Positions 1 to 11,716 of a stretch of 64,000 nt of DNA are shown here, piece after piece. The position numbers and the translations under genes are program-made. The notes beneath the pieces are model-generated. The model was not told the DNA's origin. It searched no databases and saw nothing but the letters and a program-made list of their open reading frames with translations. This DNA is from Cranoglanis bouderius. Its lineage: Eukaryota > Chordata > Actinopteri > Siluriformes > Cranoglanididae. The stretch is from the NCBI GenBank assembly GCA_023630585.1, contig CM042554.1, forward strand, positions 2,130,695-2,194,694. Direction: 5' to 3'. Position 1 is the stretch's first letter. Every line of letters starts with the position of its first letter.

Positions 1-311
1 AGCAGGATGTCTCCTCAAGGGAGCTACAACTGGAGGTAAACATGGCAACCTCCAGCCCCGAGCTCCAGCCGGAGGCCCAGCAGGAGGTCTCCTCAAGGGA
101 GCTACAACTGGAGGTTAACGTGGCGACCTACAGCCCCAAGCTCCAGCCAGAGGCCCAGCAGAAGGTCTCCACAGCGGACCTGCTCAGGGAGATTAACGTG
201 GCGACCTCCAGCTCCGAGCTCCAGCCGGAGGCCCAGCAGAAGGCCTCCACAGCAGAGCTGCTCAGGCAGGTTAACAAGGCGACCTCCAGCCCCAAGCAGC
301 ACCCAGAGAAT
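1..311. repeat. 78-bp tandem repeat, about four copies
   Basis: Unit boundaries (cagcag) recur at 78, 156 and 234, a spacing of exactly 78 bp or 26 codons. The array starts before the window and fades near 311. The period is a multiple of three, so copy-number change would not shift the reading frame. Confidence 0.85.
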
Positions 312-1433
312 CAAGAGGAAACCTCCTCTCCTGGCCTGCTCATATCGGAGGTCCACGAGAAAACCTCCACCCAAGCCACATTCCTGCCAGAGGTTCTAGA
401 AGAAACCTCCACTCCTGTCCAATCCATGTCAGAGGTCCACAGGTTGACCTCCTCCAAAGTCAAGTTCAAGTCAGAGGCCCACGGGATGGCCTCTTCTCAA
501 GCCCAGTCCATATCTGAGGTCCACGGGATGACCTCCATTCCAAGTCCTAGCCCATGTTTTAGAGCAAAATTGAGTCTATGTTCAGGTTCCTGTCCAAGTC
601 CATGTCCAGGTTCCTGCCCTAATCCTAGTCCATGTCCAAGTCCATGTCCAGGTTCCTGCCCTAGTCCTAGTCCATGTCCAGATTTCTGCCCTATTCGAAG
701 GCCAGTTTCTGATCCAGGTCCCAGTCCTGCTCCCAATCCGGTCCCCAGTCCTGCTCCCAATCCGGTCCCCAGTCCTGCTCCCACTCCGGTTCCCAGTCCT
801 GCTCCCACTCCGGTTCCCAGTCCTGCTCCCAATCCGGTCCCCAGTCCTGCTCCCACTCCGGTTCCCAGTCCTGCTCCCACTCCAGTTCCCAGTCCTGCTC
901 CCAATCCGGTTCCCAGTCCTGTTCCCAGTCCTGTTCTCACACCTGCTCCCAGTCCTGCTCCCAGTCCCAGTCTAGTTCCTCGTTCAAGTCCAGGTTCCGA
1001 ACCTGTTCCTAGTCCAGTTCCAAGTCCAAGTCCAGGTTCCGACCATGTTCCTAGTTCAGTTCCAAGTTCAGTTCCTGATTTCTATGCTGGCTACATAGGA
1101 TTGATTTCGGGATGAATGTTAGCCCTCCTTCTCAGTTCAGAGGCTGATTTCACTCCCAGCTCCACTTCTAACCCAGCTCACTCCTCTATCTCCATCCCTG
1201 TCTCCTCCTCTGCCTCCAGCCCTGTCTCCTCCTCTGCCTCCAGCCCTGTCTTCTCCTCTGTCTCCAGCCCGGTCTCTTCCTCTGTCTCCAGCCCAATCTC
1301 CAATGCTGTCTTTGCTCTCATTCTCAGTTCGGAGGCTGATCTAACTCCCAGTTCCGTTTCCAGCTCCGTTTCCAACCCAGCTCCCTCCACTGTCTCCTCC
1401 ACTGTCTCCTCCACTGTCTCCGTCTGTATTTAA
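3..1433 (+). CDS. Proline/serine-rich tandem-repeat ORF, 5' end outside the window
   Basis: One frame is open from the window edge to a TGA at 1113-1115 and then to a TAA at 1431-1433. The first ~100 codons are a 26-residue repeat rich in E and Q. They are followed by Cys-Pro-Ser segments, then eight copies of an eight-residue Pro-rich unit (PSPAPNPV or PSPAPTPV), then Ser/Val-rich repeats. I see no catalytic domain, signal peptide or membrane segment. The ORF lies upstream of a polypurine tract and LTR (2130-2949), so I infer it is the 3' internal part of an LTR retroelement and not a host gene. The same repeats keep an antisense frame open at 497-940, which shows how little ORF length means here. 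The function is unknown. Confidence 0.4.
560..960. repeat. Proline-codon minisatellite (12/24-bp unit)
   Basis: Units of the form ccagtcctgctcccaatccgg repeat every 24 bp through about 721-912, preceded by related copies that encode Cys-Pro-Ser. All units keep the frame of the surrounding ORF. Confidence 0.85.
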
Positions 1434-2129
1434 TTTCCAGCTCTGTTTCCAACCAAGTTTTTGAATCTGTTTATGGTTCTGGGTCTAACCTAATTCTCTG
1501 TCCAGTCTCTAAGTCTGTCTCGAAGTCTGTTTCCAAACCTTTCTCTAAGTTTGTTTCCAAGCCTGTCTCTGATTCCATCCCTGTTTCCACTCTAATTTCC
1601 AGTTCACGTTCCAGTCCAGTTCTCTTTCCAGTTCCATATCCAATTCTCTGTCTCATCCTCTGTCCAGTTCTGTGTCCTATTTTCTGTCCCATTCCCCAGT
1701 CTGTTTCCCAGTCTGTCTCTGAGCCTGTCCCTAATCCAGGTGCTGAATCTGAATCCAGTCCTGGTTCCAGTCCGGGTTCCAGACAAAGCGCCAGGTCACG
1801 CGCAGCTCCGCGACCCAGGCCAAGCATCAGGTCACGCGCAGCCCCGCGACCCAGGCCAAGCATCAGGTCACGCGTAGCTCCGCGACCCAGGCCAAACACC
1901 AGGTCACGCGCAGCTCTGAGATCCAGGCCAAGCATTGGTTGAAGCACCCGTCCAAGTTCTCGTCCAAGTTCTCGTCCAAGTTCTCGTCCACAACGCGACA
2001 CATTCTGCTCTGGCTGTGGGACATTGAACTGCACCAGCCTCGGGTCCAGGGGGGCAGATGTTCCAATCCTGCCCAGGGGCCCGGGTCCGCCAGAATAGGC
2101 AAAACTTGCGGCGCTTCGGGAGCCGCGCC
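1434..2129 (+). other. Degenerate continuation of the repeat-rich internal region
   Basis: The same frame continues but is broken by several stops. It contains two further arrays: four 36-bp units at 1792-1935 (starts at 1792, 1828, 1864 and 1900) and three 12-bp units (tccaagttctcg) at about 1950-1989. No domain is recognisable. Confidence 0.6.
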
Positions 2130-2144
2130 TTGGGGGGGGGGCTC
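2130..2144 (+). other. Polypurine tract of an LTR retroelement
   Basis: A run of about ten G residues sits four bases before the TGTTAG that opens the LTR. This is where plus-strand priming would occur in an LTR retrotransposon on this strand. Confidence 0.6.
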
Positions 2145-2949
2145 TGTTAGCTCTCTCCACTCGCTGCTCCGCAACAGAGCAGCATATCTCGCTGCTCCGC
2201 TACGGAGCAGCATATCTGCGTGCTTTCCAGCGCTATTAAAAAAAACTCTCCGATGGACATTCCATTCACAAAGACTCTGGTTTTGTTTACGTTGCCATGT
2301 GCTCTTTTGTTTTTTGTTTGTCATGTCTCTTCCCCCGCTTCCTTATTGGTCCGTTGGGTTTGTGTCACATCATGTTTCCTCCCATGTTCTGTCATTGGTT
2401 CTCCCGTTATTGTCTGATTATTGTTTCCAGGTGTCGTGCATTTCTTCTTTCCTTTTGATTACCTTTGTTACTAAAACCCCTATTTGTGTCCACTTCATCG
2501 CGGAGTATTGATGAAGAATAACTGAAAGTGACTCGTGATAGCTAAACGTAACTATATGTCCCTGATGATACTGATAAGTAGCGATGAAGCTAAAGAATCA
2601 TAGTTTTTCCTATGTTTTTGTTTACCAGGCGTTCTCTGGTTCTTGGATACATGCCTCGTGACTTCTTGGAATATTCCTCCATGTCTTTGTTTTTTCTCGC
2701 TGTTCCTCGACCTTGGATTATTGTCTCATGACTTCCTGGATTGTTGCCCTGTAAGTGTTTGGATTATTGACTAGCCTGTTTGGAATACCTGCCCTGTTGT
2801 TTTCTGGAACATTGCCTAAGTTTATGTTTGGATTTTTGTTAGACTGTCCCATTTCTTTTGAAGGTTCTACTTATTTTGTGTGTTCCTAATAAACTGACAA
2901 CTTTCCCCTGTGAGTGCATCCTGTTTCCCTCTTAACCCCGGTGTCGTAA
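2145..2949 (+). repeat. 3' LTR of a gypsy-type retroelement
   Basis: The LTR begins TGTTAG after the G-run and ends in GTGTCGTAA, two bases short of the GTAACA ending seen in the relative at 59088-60031. Near its 3' end it carries an AATAAA signal and the segment actgacaactttcccctg, shared with the LTRs at 49342-50098 (reverse orientation) and 59088-60031. The last two bases were lost at the junction with the next element. Confidence 0.75.
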
Positions 2950-3729
2950 GAATGTGCTTCTTCTTGAGCCACTCCTTTGTTGCCTTGGCTGTGTGTTTTG
3001 GGTCATTGTCATACTGGAATACCCATCCAGGACCCATTTTCAATGCTCTGGCTGAGGGAATGAGGTTCTCACCCAAGATTTGACGGTACATGGCCCCGTC
3101 CATCGTCCCTTTGATGCGGTGCAGTTGTCCTGTCCCCTTAGTAGAAAAACACCCCCAAAGCATAATGTTTCCACCCCCATGTTTGACGGTGGGGATGGTG
3201 TTCTTGGGGTCATAGGCAGCATTCCTCCTCCTCCAAACACGGCGAGTTGAGTTGATGCCAAAGAGCTCGATTTTGGTCTCATCTGACCACAACACTTTCA
3301 CTCAGTTCTCCTCTGAATCATTCAGGCAAACTTCAGACAGGCCTATACATGTACTTTCTTGAGCAGGGGGACCTTGCAGGCTCTGCAGGATTTCAGTCCT
3401 TCATGGCGTAGTGTGTTACCAATTGTTTTCTGGGTGACTATGGTCCCAGCTGCCTTGAGATCATTAACAACATCCTCCCGTGTAGTTTTGGGCTGATTCC
3501 TCACCGTTCTCATGACCATTGAAATTCCACGAGGTGAGATCTTGCATGGAGCCCCAGACTGAGGGAGACTGACAGTTATTTTGTGTTTCTTCCATTTGCG
3601 AATAATCGCACCAACTGTTGTCACCTTCTCACCAAGCTGCTTGGCAATGGTCTTGTAGCCCATTCCAGCCTTGTGTAGGTCTACAATCTTGTCCCTGACA
3701 TCCTTGGACAGCTCTTTGGTCTTGGCCAT
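2950..3729 (-). pseudogene. Tc1-like transposase, C-terminally truncated
   Basis: The ATG at 3727-3729 opens MAKTKELSKDVRDKIVDLHK, a typical Tc1 helix-turn-helix start, with a second HTH (TREDVVNDL) about 85 residues on. The frame ends near 3343. The catalytic part resumes in another frame: SDETKIELFG holds the first Asp and QYDNDPKHTAKATKEW the second. The reading then runs into LTR sequence at 2950, before the third acidic residue and the SPDLNPIE segment, so the product cannot be a working DD34E enzyme. This is a nuclear cut-and-paste transposase in its family. The break is a frameshift near 3300-3340 plus the truncation. Confidence 0.85.
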
Positions 3730-4024
3730 GGTGGAGAGTTTGGAATCTGATTGATTGATTGCTTCTGTGGACAGGTGTCGTTTATACAGGTAACATAAAC
3801 TTGCTGATTTATTTAATTATTATTTAATTTATTTACTTATTTCACTCATTAAAATGCAAATCAATTGATAACTTTTTTGAAATGTGTTTTTCTGGATTTT
3901 TTTTGGTTATTCTGTTTCTCACTGTTAAAATACACCTACCATTAAAATTATAGACTGATCATTTCTTTGTCAGTGCGCAAACGTAGAAAATCAGCAGGGG
4001 ATCAAATAATTTTTTCCCTCACAA
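2950..4024 (-). mobile_element. Tc1-like transposon, 5'-truncated on this map
   Basis: The outer terminus near 4024 (TA at 4025-4026) begins with the Tc1-type TIR reading tgagggaaaaaattatttga on the minus strand. The opposite end is missing: the element stops at 2950 against the LTR, so about a quarter of the transposase and one TIR are gone. Confidence 0.8.
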
Positions 4025-5469
4025 TAGCATTAGTTTAAATAAATATTCAAATTTCATGCTTTATTTTTTAACCTTGTCTATCTACTGCATATGTAATGTA
4101 TGTGAGATTACCACTAGTCTCTTGTGTGATGAAAAAGTCACATCATGGACAAAAATACACAACCAGTTAAAAATAATATTAAGCACAATCATAGCCACTA
4201 TATAACAAAGAAAGCTGCAAAATTGTGCAAATTTTTTTTTTCAGGATTTAGACCCACGCGTAGTGAGGAGATGCTAAGCAAAGAAGGCCATTAATTAATA
4301 TAAAAATGCAGAAAAATTAATCAAACATTGAAAACCTACCAAAATGAACAAAATCGTGTCCGGTATGGTTTAGTGTGGAAAGATATGTAATAGCCACTAA
4401 AAAAAGCATATTGGAGTAGCCTGTCTGCCCAAGATCTAGGCCAGTGCTTGGTGTTACCTCTTGTATGCAAATGCCCCTTTTACCCAGTTGAGCTAATAAA
4501 GATCCACGTGTGCCTCTCATTAACATTTACAAATGACTCATTTACAAACTCAACATTTACAAATACACATATGCGCAATTATGATTATAAACTTAGACTC
4601 AAACTAGACTACTCCTATACTTGTAATAATTATTAATGATATTGATTTTTTTAACTGCAAATCAAGCATGTGAAAGGTTGTTGGAATATTATGCTCAAAA
4701 TTACAAACTCCAACCAGACATAAGTTTGATCGCACACAAGATGAATTTGATGACACAATACACAAGGTGAATTTGATGAATAAGGAATTTCATTGTACAA
4801 TTTGACCATACGCAATTTGTTGAATAGATCCTCTCTATTCAACATGAAATATTAAGTATTCTTTGCTCAGTATTTTTAAGATGAAATGAAAGATGTTTGT
4901 AAATATACTAAAAAGGTGATTTTAGTCCCTTTAGTCTCTGTCACATGACCACTATCTCTTCGTATTTGTGCACACACCTGGCATCAGGAAGATTCCCAGG
5001 ACTGTGAAAACTTCTGTGTCTAATACTAAAATAAATGTTATTTCTTTTAACTAGATCTAAGCCAAAATGTATATTGCTTAATACAAAGCAATAGGTAATT
5101 AATTGTAAGGTATGGAAAATTTAGCCCACTGAAGAAGCAGGGTTAGGACAACAAACTTGGGAATACTGATATTAACAATGGACTCTGTAGACAGATTTGA
5201 CAGTCACTTTTTAATGGGCAAGCAAAGAAATCCCCACAACAACACTGTTGGCACTATTCACACCATAGGAAATGTTCCTAAATAGCTGACATAAAAAAAA
5301 CAGTACTTTTGTACTGTTTGTAACAATTTGCATGAATGGGTAAACAAAATAGCTGTTAAACCAAATTCTACTCAGTTACCTAAGAACAAGTAATAGAGGC
5401 ACCTTTTTTTCTTGTTATAAAAAAAAGTCTCTCAGATTATTTTAAGATTAAGACGAGTTTAACTGACCT
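4025..5469. other. AT-rich stretch with no recognised gene
   Basis: I see no long ORF with recognisable motifs, no TIR pair and no exon-like signal. It is probably intronic or old unrecognised repeat. Confidence 0.5.
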
Positions 5470-7531
5470 ACCACATAGAGGCCTATAAACATGAACAGTG
5501 TCTTGAGAAGAACCACGGAACAGTCTTTTATTGGTGTTACTTCCACAGTAGAGGGCTGCTACACAGCACTAGGCTATTCTTCTGGTAAGGGCTGTCTCTG
5601 AACCAGCCTCCAGGCTGGGCCACCATACTGTCTACGACTTAAACAATGAATGGTAAGTCCTTTGGTGTTATTTAAGGTGGATGAACCTGGTGAAGCATTG
5701 TGGGGCACATCTCCCACAGTCTGTTGTGGAAGAAAGTGAGCTTCAACTCCTGGATTTGTCTATCATGGATTAAGGTGGTTGTGGTTCAGAACTTGTGTGT
5801 TTCTATCTGGAGAGCTCATCTGTCAAAAGGCATAAAGCACACCATGCCCACCAGCAGGCTGAAATGCTTGTGTGACAACATAGGGTCCTATCCATCATGG
5901 TGCCAGCTTAGACCTGTAATGTGGTGGATCACTCAACTATACAAAATCCCCATCACTGTAAGGTTTGCATTTGATCTCTTTGTCATACTGTTGTTTCTGT
6001 TAAAGGTGAGCATGAGTACACTATTCCTGACTTGTCTCATAGGCAAGCTATAACTTCCCACAGAGAGATCTGACATACAGTTCTCTGATAGAATTCCAGG
6101 GGATGCAAAGGAAGTTTCAAAAAAGAGAAGATGAACTGGTAACTTCGCTTCATGACCATGCACATAGATGAAGGGGGTAGATCATGTGCTGGCATGCACA
6201 GTGGTATTGTATGAAAGCTGGATGGAGTGTAACATTGTGTCCCAAGACTCATTTCACTGAAAGAGACCTCATAAGGTCCTCGTAAGATGATCTTTTAGGG
6301 TGCAATTGAAACGTTCAGTCAAACCATCCTCCTCAGCGTGATAAGGAGATGTCCTCAGTTTTTCAGCACACCCAACTTAGAACACAGCTCTTTGATTAAG
6401 TTTACTTCAAACTGCCACCCTTGATTTGTGTGCAAAAATTCTGGAACACCATTCTCAGTGATATATTGTTCAAAGATGTGGTGTGCATCAATTACAGCTC
6501 ATTGATCTTTAACAGGATACAGGGTCACAGTATGTCAGGAAATAATACTAAACAGCCAGGGCGTAGCTATACCCAATGTCAATTACAAAACAAATCACAC
6601 CCTTGTAAGTAATGCAAGAAGTGTCTAACTCTCCAAACAATTGCCCACCACTCAAGGTAGACCAGTTCCATTCAGTAGCATTCAATACAACTGGCATACT
6701 CTACAGAACCTTTCAACAGCCTGCTGTTCTTGGCCAGGGACAAAGCTAATCATGTGGTGAGAGGCATCAGTATAGAGGACAAAGGACTGGGTGAAATCAA
6801 GATAGGCAAGAACAGGAGGGGATGAATCCATGAGAATTTAATATGTTTTTCTGTCAGTCTATGTAATGGAACTGCTTTCTTCACAGAGCCTTTGATAAAA
6901 CAATGGTAGTAAGGGCAGAGGCCATCAAAAGTCCCACCTTTGTGGCTGTAGTAGGGCGAGCCTGTTAAAAACTTCAGTGAGGTCAGTTAGATGATACTTA
7001 AGTCTTACTGAAGACAATAATTTCACCCAAGTATTGTAGAATTTTAGACCAATGGAGGCCATGTAAAACTAACTCCATGAGACATTGGAATGGTGGGGGC
7101 AAATTTCCAAAAAATTCCAAAAGTCCCATTGGAATCACCTTGAAGTGGTATAGCTAGCCAAAACTAGTGAATGCTTTTTTGTCCTTATCTGTTTCCTCCA
7201 TTTAGATTTGCCAATAGTCACTTGACATGTCTAATTTACTAAACAAAGTGGCTCTGGAAAGGGCGTCAACACATGGCAAAGGGTGTGCATCTTTGATTGT
7301 AATGGAATTCAGGCACATATAATCAACATGGAATCTACAGTATATTAGCCATCTTTCTTATGGACCAATATAACAGAAGAGGCCCATGGACTATGGCTAA
7401 ACACAATCAAGTGAGCTTCTAAAAGATTTCCTCTTGACTGTTAATTTACTCCCTAACTAAGGGCCATATGTGATATGCTCTTTGACATACTGGGGATGTA
7501 AAGGATTCTGTGTTTAATTAAATCAGTTCTA

Positions 7532-8798
7532 CCACCCCATTTCCATAAAAGTTGGGATTTCTTTCTAAAATGCATTAAAAACAAAAATCTGTGATTTGAT
7601 ATTCAGTGTTGTCACTGACCAACTTAATTGTATTTTGTAAATATAAACAAATTTAGAATTTGATGCCTTCAACAGACTTGGGACAGAGGCAAAATAAGAC
7701 TGAAAGGTTTGTAGAATATTGAAATAACACCATTTTGGAGAGTCAGTTTATTATATTGTGAAAAGATTCAGAGAATCCGGAGAAATCTCATTGTGTAAAG
7801 GGTAAGGCCGGAAACCACTGTTGAATGTGCGTGACCATCAAGCCCTCAGGCGGCATTGCCTGAGAAATCATCATGCTACCGTGATAAATATAACCACATG
7901 GGCTTGGGAGTACTTCGGAAAACTGTTGTCACTTAACACAGTCTGCCGCTGCATCCAGAAATGCAACCTGAAACTCTATTATGCAAGGAGGAAGCCACAC
8001 AGTTCTCTGGGCCCAAGCTCATCTCAGATGGACTGAAAGGCAGTGGAAACGTGTGCTGTGGTCAAATGAGTCCATGTTTCAGCTTGTTTTCGGGAAAAAT
8101 GGACGTCGAGTTCTCCGTGCCAAAGATGAAAAAGTCCAACCAGACTGTTATAAGCAAAAGGTGCAAAAGCCAGTATCTGTGATGGTATGGGGGTGCACGG
8201 CATGGGTGACTTGCATATGTGTGCAGGTACCACTGACACAGAGGCGTATATTGGGATTCTAGAGAGACAAATGCTGCCATCAAGGAAACATCCATTCCCA
8301 GGAAGTCCATGGTTATTTCAGCAGGACAATACCAGGCCTCATTCTGCATGTGCTACAACAGCGTGGCTTTGTAGACACAGAGTGAATGTGCTTGACTGGC
8401 CTGCCAGCAGTCCAGATCTGTATCATATGGTGACCAAGGACTGTTGAGCAGCTAAAGTCTTGTATCAAGCAAGAATGGGCAAAAATTCCACTTGCAAAAC
8501 TACAACAATTACTATCATCAGTTTCCAAATGATTAAAAAGTGTAATTAAAAGGAAGGGTGATGTAACACAGTAGTCCACATTCCTCTGTTCCGAATTTTT
8601 TTTTTGAGTGTGTTGAAGGCATCAAATTCTAAATTTGTTTATATTTACAAAGTACATTTAAGTTGGTCAGTGAAAACATTGAATATCTTTCCTTTGTACT
8701 TTTGTCAGTTAATTAAGTTTCAAGAGACTTGACATATCACATATTTTTGTTGTTATTGCATTTTAGAAAAAATCCCAACTTTTATGGCAATGGGGTTG
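7532..8798 (+). mobile_element. Tc1/mariner-type element with long TIRs, inserted in gypsy pol
   Basis: Both ends carry inverted copies of accccattnccataaaagtt, and the inversion continues for about 150 bp (7532-7690 against 8610-8798). The left flank is TA (7530-7531); the right is CA (8799-8800), a decayed TA. Removing the element rejoins the gypsy frame exactly between Gly and Arg of its linker, which confirms the boundaries. Confidence 0.9.
7821..8560 (+). pseudogene. Tc1-like transposase remnant
   Basis: Three overlapping frames together carry a Tc1-type catalytic domain. WSNESMFQ replaces the usual WSDES, so the first catalytic Asp is Asn. FQQDNTRPHSA keeps the second Asp. DWPASSPDL is followed by YHMVTKDC where the third acidic residue and conserved Trp should be. 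The N-terminal part (LRRHCLRNHHATVINITTWA) is in a different frame. At least two frameshifts and a stop separate the parts, so the gene is inactive. Confidence 0.8.
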
Positions 8799-9937
8799 CA
8801 CCTAGATTAGTAGGGCTAGTGCTGAAAACTTCTTGGTTGCTTTGCAGAAAAGAACTGATTTGTTCTAGTTCATCAGGAGTGAGTATATCCCTAAACACAA
8901 TGGCACCTGACACTGTATGACCCAAGGCACCATGTGCCCTTAAAAAGTCACATCCAAGAAGAGGGTCCTCTCTGATATCAGTAACAACATAATTGCTCAT
9001 GTTGAGAATATGAGTAACAATGTGTATAAGGCTTGGGTCAATTGACAATAATATTGGGAATTGGTGATAGATTCCATCTATTTTGATGGCTATCAAGTTG
9101 GACAGTTTAAATTTCCAATGTTGAAAAATGTGGAATCCGCAGTTTTGAGATCAGCAAAATAAACTGTGTTGAATATTATAATAAGTACTACCTTTTGCCT
9201 ATTTTGTAATCCTGTATGAACAGAACAGAGCATCAAAACATCTTCCCTTATCTGAAAAGCCAGGAATGTATTCACTCTCAAAACATAAATGGGGGTCTAA
9301 ATTAAGAAAATGAACTAAATTAACTAAAAATGGATGCAAAAGATTGCAGCTATAGCCAACGCATAACCAGCTTCTGCTATTCTTTTTTCCACTGTAATGA
9401 CATAACATGTAGATGACATGCATTATGTTTGGCCACGTCCCCTTCTTTTCCCCCTCAAAGCCACAGGCAATCAGTGATAGTTAGGGGGCATGATTTCACA
9501 CAGGCTCACGAGCCTAATGCACAGTGACACAGACAATGAGCCTAAAGGTAAGCTCACACATACAGTGATTTTATCTCTGCAAGTCGCCAGTCGATGTACT
9601 AGCGGTAGGCGTTCCTGCTACTGGTTGCCATAGTAACATGGGTAGCACAACTAGCATTCCACTTTTGACAACAAACCAGTTTTCTTGCCGCTAAAATGAA
9701 ACATTGTGGGGACAATGTTTCAACACAGTAATTCTCTAAAGAGTGATAAGCCAGCACCCGTGTCTAAGAGGATACTGACTTCCTGATCTTGAATCAGTCC
9801 TTTCTTTTAAGGTGTCCACCCATTAGTCCCCAATGTAGAAATTCCCATGTGACTTTGGGCCTGTGGGCTGTGACTTTGTGAGATTGGCCCTCCAGTTACT
9901 ACCCATTTCCCAAGTGCTAGGTTTCAGCAAAATGTAC

Positions 9938-9941
9938 ATGG
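9938..9941. repeat. Target-site duplication ATGG (left copy)
   Basis: ATGG lies immediately before the TG of the 5' LTR, and the same four bases (23266-23269) follow the CA of the 3' LTR. This marks the integration limits of the 13.3-kb element. Confidence 0.8.
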
Positions 9942-11716
9942 TGTAACGTATGACGGTATCCAAACTTATTTCTGAATTAACCTGGACTTAACATAAAAAA
10001 AGTTTCACCACTCAGGTGACCGAGAGTAACCCCGAGAGGCCACCTGCGGCCAGATGCCCCTTTGGAATGCAAAAGACTCTTGCAAACACACACACAACTT
10101 ACACCCACAATAAAGAGACCTTTCATGAACCTAACAGGTGTGAACGTCTGGAAAACATCACGATTAGGTTCATCAGTAGGGGTCAACCAAAACTCTGACC
10201 AAGGGCCTGTAAATCTCTGATCTAATCTCTGTTTACGACCACATGGATTAGCATCGGAGCCGACAAGGCTAGCAAGGAAAACGTCCTCCCTAAAGGTCAC
10301 CCTGGGGTGACCAAAGACCGGTGGGACATTAGAAGAACACCAGCCCCCTCTTCTGGACATACACACACTCACGCACACATAGTGAAAACGTCTCTTGAAT
10401 GTAACATATAATCATATTTCTAGATAGTTATAATGTATTCATATATGCATGTGTTATGTGTCTAGATGACCTAACTATAGTGATTTTAGATAGTTTGAGC
10501 GAGAAGCCAATTTTAAGTTGTCTGTAACCATGTCTAATGATCCTTCACTGTCCAAGGTATCATAACCTCCTTGAGTTTGGTACTAAAATCATTGTCTTGT
10601 AATATGCCAATTAATGATGCATACTATAGGATGATGGGATGTATCATTCTATACTTTTCCATATTTCTTTCTAATCCAAACTTAATACAAAACCCGCCTT
10701 GACATGCGGACCCCGTTTTGGAAAAGACAAAGAAGTTCTCGCCCCCAGAACTTCCTCCTCTCTCTTGATTCGCCAGCAGCTCAGAGAGGCGTGTACGTTG
10801 ACATTATCCATAAAAGACAGCGAAACGTGTTCCTCCTTACTTTACTTACACTTTACTTCCTTACTTTACTTTCTACTTTTACTCTCCTTTTTCTTTCTAC
10901 TTTACACTTCTTACTTTTTACTTTACTTCACTTTTCTATCTCTCTCTCTCACGGACTTACTCTCTTCCGCCTTTTTTTTCAGGTACTCCTCCGGACTCTC
11001 CTTTGTCTCGTTAAACCACGTGACCATTTCCGTTTTCTTTCTTCTTTCTACTTTGGCGAGACCCAACTCCGTTTACCCCGACTCTACCAACACGGAAGAT
11101 TCAGCAAACTCCTCGCTAAATCTACGAACCAAGGACCCTCGTGAACAGAATAAAATTAACGCAAGTATAAATTTTAATTGATCTATAGAGGTGTCATTTT
11201 AAGCCAGTGCCCCGTTGAAGGTGAATTCAATTCATTGCTGATTCTCGAGGTTAAACTGTTGTGTGTTCTGCCATTCTGTTATTTTCATCATTTTTTCTTT
11301 TGTTTCTTTCACTTTCCCTGTATATATGTATTATTTGTTTATACCTAGTTGTGTATATCAGTAGTTTTACGTAGTTATTAAAATCCATGGTTATCATGCT
11401 GGATCGGCTCTGTTTTTACTCATGACAAGGTTCACTTTTAACGTTGCTTTTCGCTACGCGCTGTATTTCTTTTAACTTTGAACGAACTATGCTTCGTGGC
11501 CAGAAGAATAATTTATTCTTTTAGAGTAATACGAAGATTGCCCCGGTAAGTTTGGTGGACAAACAGATCAAGCTGCTTCACATTTAATTCTGAAGCTAGA
11601 CTACAGTAATTAATATAACATTCCCTTTCATGGTCGATTTATATCCATAACTAATCAGAACACACTTTGATTAGAACTATAGATATATTTCACCCATTTT
11701 AGCTAGATTCGCTACA
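9942..11716 (+). repeat. 5' LTR (1775 bp)
   Basis: It starts TGTAACGTATG and ends GCTACA. It matches 21515-23265 nearly base for base, apart from about 21 extra bases near 10036 and scattered substitutions: four in the first ~76 bases, three of them C/T. An unusually long pyrimidine-rich block lies at 10840-10990. Matching open frames in both LTRs are low-complexity and probably not coding. Confidence 0.95.

Larger units (their letters stand above)
5700..9800 (-). pseudogene. Gypsy pol polyprotein remnant
   Basis: Landmarks on the minus strand: the retropepsin active site LLDTGAGLSL (Asp at 9762-9764); the PR-RT linker with GCDFLRAHG near 8960; the RT segment SITIKDAHPLPCVDAL near 7300, with FSKLDM after it; PPFQCLMELVLHGL near 7090; the RNase H segment VLYTDASHHMISFV near 6780; and integrase pieces LHTNQGWQFE near 6430 and AEEDGLTERFN near 6330. 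Frames change repeatedly and stops are frequent. The family makes a polyprotein for reverse transcription and integration; this copy can make only fragments. A 62-104 residue piece at 8782-9096 is the longest clean part. Confidence 0.8.
5470..9941 (-). mobile_element. Degenerate Ty3/gypsy retroelement, interrupted twice
   Basis: Read on the minus strand, the domains run retropepsin, linker, RT, RNase H, integrase from about 9790 down to 5700, the usual Ty3/gypsy order. A reverse polyadenylation signal near 5527-5536 suggests the 3' LTR lies at about 5470-5660. The element is split by the Tc1-type copy at 7532-8798 and cut at its 5' side by the retroelement at 9942. No gag is recognised beyond 23265, so it is 5'-incomplete. 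Confidence 0.75.

Noticed and set aside
497..940. 147-codon antisense frame of Gly-Leu repeats
   Set aside because: It is the mirror of the proline-codon minisatellite; periodicity alone keeps it open.
1178..2160. Antisense Glu/Arg-rich frames (78 and 229 codons)
   Set aside because: They overlap repeats on the opposite strand, with no domain or conserved start.
10699..11181. 160-codon frame in the 5' LTR, with a 145-codon match at 22255-22692
   Set aside because: Pyrimidine-rich low-complexity sequence giving Leu/Phe/Ser runs. Length and frame differ between the two LTRs, so an LTR-encoded gene is not supported.
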